From Chloroflexota bacterium (lineage in GTDB: Bacteria; Chloroflexota; UBA5177; JANWHV01), in contig JANWHO010000134.1 in NCBI GenBank assembly GCA_025450375.1, positions 1-6,271 of the forward strand: a stretch of 6,271 nucleotides of DNA, written 5' to 3'. The position numbers and the translations under genes are program-made. Every line of letters starts with the position of its first letter. Position 1 is the first letter of the stretch. Under the pieces are notes generated by a model. That model saw only the letters and a program-made list of their open reading frames with translations. It ran no database searches and was not told the origin of the DNA. Shown piece by piece: positions 1-5,062 of this stretch.

Positions 1-357
1 CGCTTGCGGCCCGAGAGCTTCTTCGCCCCGTCATAGCCACGGACGGCGCCGATGCTGGTTGCTTTGACCGACTGGCTATCGATGATGGCGGCACTTGGCT
101 GCGCGTTCCGTCCCAGTCGCACGCGCTCTCGCTCTCGTAGGGCATCATTGAGCGCTTCCCAGGTGCCATCGATGCGGAAGAGACGGAAGTAGTGATAGAC
201 CGTCTGCCAGGACGGGAACTCCCGAGGTACGAGCCGCCATTGGCACCTAGACCGGACCACGTAGAAGATACAGTCCATGATGGTCCGCATCGGCCACTTC
301 CGCTCTCGATCGCCTGGCTTGGCGGGGGAATCAACGGTTCCAGAATCTCACCTCGTC
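1..357 (-). pseudogene. IS5-family transposase, decayed N-terminal half (cut by window edge)
   Basis: Read on the minus strand, this stretch encodes the start of an IS5-family (DUF4096 plus DDE) transposase. Recognisable pieces, in order, are LEPLIPP, AKPGDRERKWPMRTIMD, CQWRLVPREFPSWQTVYHYF, DGTWEALNDALRERER, and AAIIDSQSVK followed by GYDGAKKLSGRK at the edge. The Asp in AIIDSQ is the first residue of the DDE catalytic triad. The LEPLIPP piece lies in a different frame from the rest: the shift falls at the five-G run 324-328, where one more G would join LEPLIPP to AKPGDR. Upstream of that, both frames meet stops near 350-362 and no good start codon is present. The catalytic remainder lies left of the window. 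It is a relic or a frameshifted copy. A programmed frameshift is possible in some IS5 relatives, but the missing start argues against it. Family assignment is secure from the motifs. Confidence 0.85.
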
Positions 358-382
358 ACCCCCTTCTCAGACCGCTTCTAGT

Positions 383-404
383 GGCCTGTCCAGATAGCTC
401 TGAA
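383..404. mobile_element. putative outer end of the IS5-family element
   Basis: The sequence just outside the transposase relic reads GGCCTGTCCAGATAGCTCTG. On the minus strand this becomes AGCTATCTGGACAGGCC and lies about 25-45 bases upstream of the first recognisable transposase residues. That is where the terminal inverted repeat of an IS5-type element belongs. The partner repeat and the target duplication lie outside the window, so the exact border is inferred. Confidence 0.35.
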
Positions 405-808
405 GGATGAAGCAGCCGCCAACTAAGGGTAAGACGTTGCTCCGGCGCCTGATGACACTTATGTGAACTGATTTATTGATGCCCAGTCTCCTAGAAGGCT
501 ACCCTCGAAGTGGACAGCGAGATACGGTCGTAGCCAGGACGCATCGTGCCGAGGGTGGAAGGGGTGGCCGATGGACGCGAGAATCGGGTGTCTACGATGT
601 GGCGAATACCGAGCGACCGTGACGATTTTCGCAGGACCGGTCATGGTGACAAGCGCTTCTCGGTGCTCCGGGTGCGGAACCGTGATCTGCGGAACAGGAC
701 TGACTGATCTCTTGCATCTCATGCCGCTCCTTCATCGTCCCAGACACAGGGCGGGCCGCGTCTCGTGAGCGGGGTGCCAATTGCCATTAGAAGTCGAAGG
801 GGGCCGCT
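405..808. other. gene-poor stretch between IS relic and DUF3500 gene
   Basis: About 400 bases with no convincing gene. Short ORFs on both strands overlap one another and show no family motif. The single candidate (571-768) is listed separately. No tRNA, clear terminator or strong promoter is visible. The promoter of the downstream DUF3500 gene should lie here, but no well-spaced sigma70 boxes stand out. Base use is more mixed than in the flanking genes, as expected for decayed or intergenic DNA next to an insertion sequence. Confidence 0.5.
571..768 (+). CDS. doubtful small cysteine-motif protein (65 aa)
   Basis: This ATG-started ORF encodes 65 residues with a CLRCGEY motif near the N-terminus and CSGCGTVIC in the middle. 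The C-x2-C, C-x2-C, C pattern could form a zinc ribbon. A purine-rich GGAAGGGG at 557-564 sits six bases before the start. Against it, third positions are less G/C-rich than in the real genes of the window, the C-terminal part has no recognisable character, and overlapping minus-strand ORFs are about as long. No family is recognised. It may be a chance ORF or a fragment of a decayed gene. Confidence 0.18.
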   Translation: MDARIGCLRCGEYRATVTIFAGPVMVTSASRCSGCGTVICGTGLTDLLHLMPLLHRPRHRAGRVS

Positions 809-2041
809 GTGAAGGACTGGACTGAGCTGGGGTTGCGTCGCGGTTTTCCGGAGATGTCGGCGCGGAGGCGGGTCGAGAGTGTGCCACCGATGCAGGAATT
901 TATCGACGCCCTCATGGCCGATTGCTGCGCTGAGTTGGCCGTGCCGGTGCACGGTATCACCTCCGACGGTCGCGTCGTACCCGGGGTGTTTTCCACCAGG
1001 CGCGGCGCCGTGGACACGGACCCGCTGCGAGAGGCGGCGGTCGCCTTTCTGGCGGCCCTCGATCCTGCCGATCGGCCCAGAGCGAGCTTTCCGCTGGATG
1101 CCACCGAGCGGCGACAGTGGTTCAACGTGCATCCGAACTTATTCCGCCACGGCGTGATGCTCGACGGCCTGACGGCGCAGCAACGCGAGCTTGGCTTGCA
1201 GCTGTTGCGAGCGACTCTGTCGGCCCGCGGATTCGCGCAGTCGCGCGACATCATGCGACTCAACGGGTTGCTCGTCACCCTGACCGGTAGTGCCGACCAG
1301 TACGGCGAGTGGCCGTACTTCGTGTCGATCTTCGGCACTCCGTCGGTCGATGAACCCTGGGGCTGGCAGCTCGACGGTCACCACCTGAACGTCAACTGCT
1401 TCGTGCTCGGCAACGAGATCGTGGTGACCCCCACGTTTATGGGATCCGAGCCGTGCAGGGTGACCTCGGGCCCCTTGGCGGGCACCGAGGTGTTCGCCCC
1501 CGAGCAGCAAGTGGGTATCGACCTGATCCGCTCGCTCGATGCCACCCAGCACGACGTCGCGGTACTGTACCCGTCGATCATGCCGGGTACGTTGCCCCAT
1601 CACCTGGAGCATTGGATCGATGGTCGGATGCAGGCCGGCGCGTTCAAGGACAACGTGGTGCTCCCCTATCAAGGCCTCCGGGCCGACGCGCTGACCGACG
1701 TTCAGCGCGTGCTGCTCCAGAGGGCCGTCGGTACCTACCTGGGCTGGGCACGCGACGATCACGCCGCCGTGCGCAGCACCGAGGTCGACGCCCACCTCGA
1801 TGAGACATGGTTCTCGTGGTTTGGTGGCACCGGCGACACCGATCCGTTCTATTACAGGATCCACAGCCCGGTCGTCCTTATCGAGTTCGACCACCATCCC
1901 GGGGTCGTTTTCGACAACAAGGAACCATCCCGGCACCACATCCACACGATCGTGCGCACCCCCAACGGGGGCGACTACGGCACCGATCTCCTCGCCCGGC
2001 ATCACGCCACCTTTGAACATTCCCTCGGCGACCATCGCTGA
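809..2041 (+). CDS. DUF3500 family protein
   Basis: Encodes 410 residues of the DUF3500 family (PF12006), whose biochemical role is not known to me. Family hallmarks are WGWQLDGHHLNVN (184-196), TPTFMGSEP (207-215), FYYRIHSPVVLIEFDHHPGV (347-366) and RHHIHTIVRTPNGGDYG (375-391). The density of histidines in these blocks (191, 192, 352, 362, 363, 376, 377, 379) suggests a metal-dependent enzyme, but that is inference. There is no signal peptide or membrane segment, so this copy should be cytoplasmic. The start is the GTG at 809, the first start after an in-frame TAG at 788-790. GAAGGGGG at 796-803 gives a good Shine-Dalgarno five bases upstream. The frame is intact over its full length, unlike the insertion-sequence debris on both sides, so the gene is probably maintained. 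It is transcribed alone, with no co-directional partner within 600 bases. Confidence 0.9.
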   Translation: MKDWTELGLRRGFPEMSARRRVESVPPMQEFIDALMADCCAELAVPVHGITSDGRVVPGVFSTRRGAVDTDPLREAAVAFLAALDPADRPRASFPLDATERRQWFNVHPNLFRHGVMLDGLTAQQRELGLQLLRATLSARGFAQSRDIMRLNGLLVTLTGSADQYGEWPYFVSIFGTPSVDEPWGWQLDGHHLNVNCFVLGNEIVVTPTFMGSEPCRVTSGPLAGTEVFAPEQQVGIDLIRSLDATQHDVAVLYPSIMPGTLPHHLEHWIDGRMQAGAFKDNVVLPYQGLRADALTDVQRVLLQRAVGTYLGWARDDHAAVRSTEVDAHLDETWFSWFGGTGDTDPFYYRIHSPVVLIEFDHHPGVVFDNKEPSRHHIHTIVRTPNGGDYGTDLLARHHATFEHSLGDHR

Positions 2042-2207
2042 CCCAAGCGGTGCGCGATGGTTGGCGTGCCGTGACCTCGCAGTGCAGGAGCGTGCCTGTC
2101 GCACAGTGGGGTCCGGGCGTGTTGAAGGACCAGATCCATACCCCAGAGGCACATGCAAGTATATCGTCTCTGCGAGCTATCGGCCGATCTCATGCGTAGA
2201 TGATGCT
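2042..2207. other. intergenic stretch after DUF3500 gene
   Basis: No gene or strong signal is recognised here. Just after the stop, a weak stem (CGGTGCGC with GCGTGCCG, two wobble pairs) can form, but no T-run follows it, so it is not called a terminator. The plus-strand frame stays open through this stretch into the transposase-like remnant, but it shows no recognisable protein motif before about 2208. Confidence 0.4.
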
Positions 2208-2555
2208 ATGGTGGAAGGCATGCGCCTGACGGATCCTGCCATCGATGGGTTGGAGCGCTGCATGGCTATGCAGGTTGTTGAATGGTTCTGCGTTCTCACG
2301 CGCTAGTCGTCGGCCACACATGCTCCCTCTAGCTGAACCGGCAGGCGCGGCGAGGCAGCGTGCGTCTCTCCTCTCGTGCTGTCGCCTGCCCCTCGTGACC
2401 TGCAAGCGTCGCCGCAGTGGCCTGTGGTGAGCCATGTGGCAGCGACGAGGGCACGGGTCTGCCCAGCATGTCGTGTCCTAGCCTGGTCCATCTGCCAAAA
2501 GTGTGAGCGGAATATGTAGCCCCTCCTCTGGCAAGGTTTGCGCGGATCACCACGA
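2208..2555 (+). pseudogene. probable relic of a Tn5-like (IS4-family) transposase C-terminus
   Basis: One plus-strand frame contains MRLTDPA, then LERCMAMQVVEWFCVLTR (2250-2303), then after 74 codons with three in-frame stops (2304, 2334, 2517) the block PLLWQGLRG (2520-2546). Tn5-like transposases end in this order: a VE-RL segment, an LERxLAxxxVVAxRxxxLT helix, about 70-80 residues, then a GRKxDGxPG-xLWxGLRRL block. Both recognisable pieces keep the same frame and the expected distance, and ICQKCERN just before the second stop could be the worn GRK-DGNP part. The rest has decayed beyond recognition. No start, catalytic DDE residues or terminal repeats are seen. The resemblance is from memory of the family and could be coincidental, so the call is tentative. 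Confidence 0.4.
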
Positions 2556-2585
2556 TTGACGCCTCAGGCCGCGGAGGAGTAGAAT
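2556..2585 (+). promoter_or_regulatory. sigma70-type promoter for the SDR gene
   Basis: TTGACG (2556-2561) and TAGAAT (2580-2585) match the -35 and -10 consensus at five of six positions each, with an 18-base spacer. Transcription would start near 2592, giving a leader of about 75 bases before the SDR start codon. It is the best-spaced promoter seen in the window and lies right at the end of the transposase-like remnant. Confidence 0.55.
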
Positions 2586-2606
2586 CACGGCGGTGGAATC
2601 GAATCC

Positions 2607-2618
2607 GGTATAGATACC
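2607..2618. promoter_or_regulatory. palindromic operator candidate GGTAT-AG-ATACC
   Basis: A perfect inverted repeat with five-base arms, GGTAT and ATACC, around AG. It begins about 15 bases after the predicted transcription start of the SDR gene, where a bound repressor could block transcription. GGT/ACC half-sites are common in operators of FadR-type GntR regulators that control sugar-acid genes, though their usual spacing is shorter. No regulator gene is in the window, so the binding protein is unknown. Confidence 0.35.
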
Positions 2619-2635
2619 AGCCTACGGGGAAATGA

Positions 2636-2654
2636 GGCCGCGCCGGCCGCGGCC
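2636..2654 (+). promoter_or_regulatory. GC-only leader hairpin abutting the SDR ribosome-binding site
   Basis: GGCCGCG (2636-2642), loop CCGGC, CGCGGCC (2648-2654) form a perfect seven-pair all-GC stem. The very next base begins the Shine-Dalgarno AGGGAGG (2655-2661), five bases ahead of the ATG. A stem in this position can stand next to or hinder the initiating ribosome, so it may tune translation. In GC-rich DNA such a stem can also arise by chance. Confidence 0.4.
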
Positions 2655-2666
2655 AGGGAGGCAGCC

Positions 2667-3434
2667 ATGGCGTGGAGCGTCGGGGCGGGGCTTGAGGGGA
2701 AAGGCGTCTTGATCACCGGCGCCGCCGGGGGGATCGGCAAGACCGTGACGGAGGCGTTCGGCGACACCGGCGCCCATGTGATGGCCGTCGACCTGGATCA
2801 GGGTGCCGTCGAGGCGGTGGTGAGCGGCCTTGCGGGCAGTGGACACCGGGCGGTCGGCGCGGACCTCCGCGATCTCGGCGGCCTTGCCGGTCTGGTGGGA
2901 CGGGCGCGCGCGGAACTCGGCTCGCTGGACGTGCTGGTGCACCTCGCCTCCGTCTTGCGCCGCCGGATGAACATCGACGAAGTCACCGAGGAGGATTGGG
3001 ACTTCCAGATCGACCTCAACCTCAAGTCCACTTTCTTCCTGGCCCGTGCCGCCGCCAGCGCCATGCGCGACCAGGGGCGCGGCGGCCGGGTGATCCTGTT
3101 TTCCTCGCAGGGGTGGTGGACCGGCGGCCTGGGCGGCTCCGTCGTCTACAACGCGGCCAAAGGCGGCGTGGTAACCATGGCGCGGGGCCTCGCGCGCGCC
3201 TACGGCCCCCACGGGATCACCATCAACACGGTGGCGCCCAGCTTCGTGATGACGCCAATGCTGATGGGCGGCCTTGATCCCAAGTTGCTGGAAGACTGGA
3301 AGGCGGCGACCCCGCTCGGGCGCCTGGCCGAGCCGGAGGAGATCGCCGGCCCGGTGGTCTTCCTGGCCAGCGATCACGCCTCCTTCATGACCGGCACCAC
3401 GCTAAACATCAGCGGCGGCTTCCTGAACTATTAG
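2667..3434 (+). CDS. SDR-family NAD(P)-dependent oxidoreductase
   Basis: A 255-residue classical short-chain dehydrogenase/reductase, normal length for the family. It has the Rossmann motif TGAAGGIG (17-24), Asp42 after the second strand (favouring NAD over NADP), DL-RD around 66-69, Asn118 in the DLNLKSTFF helix, the Ser146/147 pair, and the catalytic YNAAK (Tyr161, Lys165). The C-terminal PLGRLAEPEEIAGPVVFLAS and TGTTLNISGGF are typical. Two deviations are seen: HLAS (92-95) replaces the usual NNAG, and the active-site serine lies 14 rather than 13 residues before the tyrosine. The likely role is a cytoplasmic alcohol or keto-acid oxidoreduction. The substrate is not readable from sequence, but a hydroxy acid or sugar acid would fit the neighbours. 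The start is ATG 2667 with AGGGAGG five bases upstream. It is convergent with the dehydratase gene and shares four bases with it at the stops. Confidence 0.92.
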   Translation: MAWSVGAGLEGKGVLITGAAGGIGKTVTEAFGDTGAHVMAVDLDQGAVEAVVSGLAGSGHRAVGADLRDLGGLAGLVGRARAELGSLDVLVHLASVLRRRMNIDEVTEEDWDFQIDLNLKSTFFLARAAASAMRDQGRGGRVILFSSQGWWTGGLGGSVVYNAAKGGVVTMARGLARAYGPHGITINTVAPSFVMTPMLMGGLDPKLLEDWKAATPLGRLAEPEEIAGPVVFLASDHASFMTGTTLNISGGFLNY

Positions 3435-4555
3435 AAGCGGTATTTCGCCAATACCGCTTCCTTCACCTCGACCCCCAGCCCCGGCTTCATCGGCACGTCG
3501 ATCCATCCCCCCTGCTGCTTGAAAGGGGTTTCCACCAGTTCGTCCTGCATGGGATTCTCGAGTGGTTTCATCTCGAAGACCAGGCAGCGGTCGGAGATCG
3601 CGGAGAGCGCCAGACTGGCGGCGGTGATCACCGCGCTGCTCCAGGCGTGGGCGTTGTACCAGATGCTGGCCGCCTCCACCAACTGGATAAGCTGGCGGAA
3701 GCCGGTGATTCCCTCGGCGCGCCCGGGATCGCAGCCCACCACGTCCACGATGCCGGTGGCGATCAGCCGCTCGTAGGCGGCCGTGGTCCATTCTCGTTCG
3801 CCCGTGGCGATCAGCGTCTTGCAGTGCAGGCGGAGCTTGCGGAAGCCCTCGATATCTTGCGGTTCCAGCGGCTCCTCGATCCAGCGCAGATCGTATTCCT
3901 CGAAGGCGTTGGTCAGGCGGATCGCATGGCCCAGGTCCCAGGGCAGCGACTGGCCGCGGTCGATCATGATATCGCCCTTGGGGCCCATCGCCTCACGCAG
4001 CAGGCGCACGAAGGTGATATCCCGCTCCGCCTCGTAGCCCAGGCGCGCCTGCCCGCGCTTCCCGAAGCCGATCTTGACCCCCTGGTAGCCGTCTTCGCGC
4101 ACATACTTGCCGTGGCGCTCGGCCTCATACTCGATACTGGGATTGAAGGCGTGGGTGCTGGCGATTACCGGCAGCCGATCGCGGTGGGCGCCGCCCAGCA
4201 GCTTGACCAGCGGCTGGCCCAGGATCTTGCCCTTGAGATCCCAGAGCGCGATGTCAATGGCGCTGATCGCGAAGGAGGCGATGCCCCCCTGATAGCCGTA
4301 CCACCAGGTATGCCGCTTGAGCCGGCGCCACAACTCCTGATTGTCGAGCGGATCCTGGCCCACCAAGAGGGCGGCCAATCCCTCCAGCAGCACCTCGGTG
4401 GCCCGCGCCGATTCAGGGAACTGGGTGATCGCCTCGCCCCAGCCCAGCGTGCCGTCTTCCGCCTCGATCCGGCAGAAGGTCAGGTAGCGGGTGTTGTTGT
4501 TGTCGTTCGGCTCCGGATAGGACACCGAGATAGGCGTGACCGAGCGAATGCGCAT
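3431..4555 (-). CDS. mandelate racemase/muconate lactonizing-type enzyme, likely acid-sugar dehydratase
   Basis: A 374-residue enolase-superfamily protein, usual length. The N-terminal capping domain (about 1-125, with GWGEAI at 38-43) precedes the TIM-barrel. Metal ligands are Asp199 (IMID), Glu227 (WIEEP) and Glu253 (TGE). The His-Asp dyad is His303 (NAHAW) and Asp276 (CDPGRAEGIT), and Glu328 (FEMKP) matches the conserved Glu after the last strand. These place it in the mandelate racemase subgroup, most members of which abstract the proton alpha to a carboxylate and dehydrate sugar acids to 2-keto-3-deoxy acids. The usual KxK pair reads Lys161-Ile-Gly163, so the second base is missing. The start at 4555 (MRIRSVTP) is preferred over in-frame starts up to 4735 because those overlap the MaoC gene and code nothing familiar, and AAGGAGG (4564-4570) lies eight bases before this ATG. 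It is last in a minus-strand operon. Substrate unknown. Confidence 0.9.
   Translation of the reverse strand: MRIRSVTPISVSYPEPNDNNNTRYLTFCRIEAEDGTLGWGEAITQFPESARATEVLLEGLAALLVGQDPLDNQELWRRLKRHTWWYGYQGGIASFAISAIDIALWDLKGKILGQPLVKLLGGAHRDRLPVIASTHAFNPSIEYEAERHGKYVREDGYQGVKIGFGKRGQARLGYEAERDITFVRLLREAMGPKGDIMIDRGQSLPWDLGHAIRLTNAFEEYDLRWIEEPLEPQDIEGFRKLRLHCKTLIATGEREWTTAAYERLIATGIVDVVGCDPGRAEGITGFRQLIQLVEAASIWYNAHAWSSAVITAASLALSAISDRCLVFEMKPLENPMQDELVETPFKQQGGWIDVPMKPGLGVEVKEAVLAKYRF
3434..3460. terminator. hairpin at the convergent stop codons, likely bidirectional terminator
   Basis: GAAGCGGTATT (3434-3444) and AATACCGCTTC (3450-3460) are perfect 11-base complements around loop TCGCC. The stem starts on the last base of the SDR stop codon and covers the last nine codons (EAVLAKYRF) of the dehydratase on the other strand. 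No long T-run follows on either side, so it is not a textbook intrinsic terminator. Its place between convergent genes with no spacer makes termination, or 3' end protection of the SDR mRNA, the best explanation. Confidence 0.5.
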
Positions 4556-4563
4556 CTTCCATC

Positions 4564-4570
4564 CCTCCTT
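4564..4570 (-). promoter_or_regulatory. Shine-Dalgarno that fixes the dehydratase start
   Basis: AAGGAGG on the minus strand, eight bases before ATG 4555. It is a near-perfect anti-16S match and overlaps the TAA stop of the upstream MaoC gene by two bases. This supports coupled translation and decides the start against the longer in-frame alternative. Confidence 0.75.
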
Positions 4571-5051
4571 ACGGGGCCGGGTTCGGCCGGGCCGCACGGG
4601 TGTAGACCAGCACCGTGCGCTCATACTCAATGACCGTTTCGCCACGCTGGTTGAAGCCGCGGGTCCGCACCCGCACGATGCCCTGGCCGGGCCGGGAGGC
4701 CGAGGGCCGGGTCTCCAGGATCTCCGTCTCGGCATAGAGGGTATCGCCGATGAACACCGGCTTGGGCAACCGCACCTTATCCCAGCCCAGATTGGCCACC
4801 GCGTTCTGGCTGATGTCGGCCACCGAGAGGCCGGTCACCACCGCCAGGGTCAAGGTGCTGACCACCAGCGGTTGGCCGAACTCGGTCCGCGCGGCATAGT
4901 CCGCGTTGAAGTGGGCCTGCAACGTATTGCAGGTGAGCAGGGTGAACCAGGTGTTGTCCGCCTCGCCGATCGTGCGGCCCAGGCCGTGATGGTACCTCTC
5001 GCCCACCGTGAAATCCTCGAAGAAGTTCCCTTGCCAGGACTGTCCCGCCAT
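4569..5051 (-). CDS. MaoC-like enoyl-CoA hydratase (hot-dog fold)
   Basis: A 160-residue single-domain MaoC dehydratase-like protein. Recognisable segments are NFFEDFTVGERYHHGLGRTI (9-28), the loop around TLLTCNTLQAHFN (37-49), the helix start FGQPLVVSTLTLA (58-70) and the closing VFIGDTLYAETEIL. The family adds water across the double bond of an enoyl-CoA. The nearest subtype I recognise is the group that hydrates branched dicarboxylyl-CoA esters such as mesaconyl- or itaconyl-CoA. The canonical GDxNPxH signature is altered: His47 is present but the catalytic Asp position holds Asn42. The start at ATG 5051 was chosen over a longer in-frame ORF to 5543, which would run far into the lyase gene and has no protein character. 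It follows the lyase gene by 11 bases and precedes the dehydratase by 13, so it is operonic. The fold is certain, the substrate inferred. Confidence 0.88.
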   Translation of the reverse strand: MAGQSWQGNFFEDFTVGERYHHGLGRTIGEADNTWFTLLTCNTLQAHFNADYAARTEFGQPLVVSTLTLAVVTGLSVADISQNAVANLGWDKVRLPKPVFIGDTLYAETEILETRPSASRPGQGIVRVRTRGFNQRGETVIEYERTVLVYTRAARPNPAP

Positions 5052-5062
5052 TGTTCCGTCCC

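Noticed and set aside
2046..2075. Stem after the DUF3500 stop as a terminator
   Set aside because: It has only eight pairs with two wobbles, and no T-run follows.
1139..2158. Long minus-strand ORF (339 aa) opposite the DUF3500 gene
   Set aside because: It is the antisense shadow of a G/C-biased gene, with no family motif. The plus strand has clear DUF3500 blocks and a good ribosome-binding site.
2622..3377. Minus-strand ORF (251 aa) opposite the SDR gene
   Set aside because: Antisense shadow of the SDR coding frame; no recognisable domain.
3647..4633. Plus-strand ORF (328 aa) across the dehydratase gene
   Set aside because: Antisense shadow; the minus strand carries the complete enolase-superfamily motif set.
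4556..4735. Sixty-residue N-terminal extension of the dehydratase to an upstream in-frame start
   Set aside because: It would overlap the MaoC gene out of frame, is a low-complexity Arg/Pro/Gly-rich translation, and bypasses the strong AAGGAGG placed before ATG 4555.
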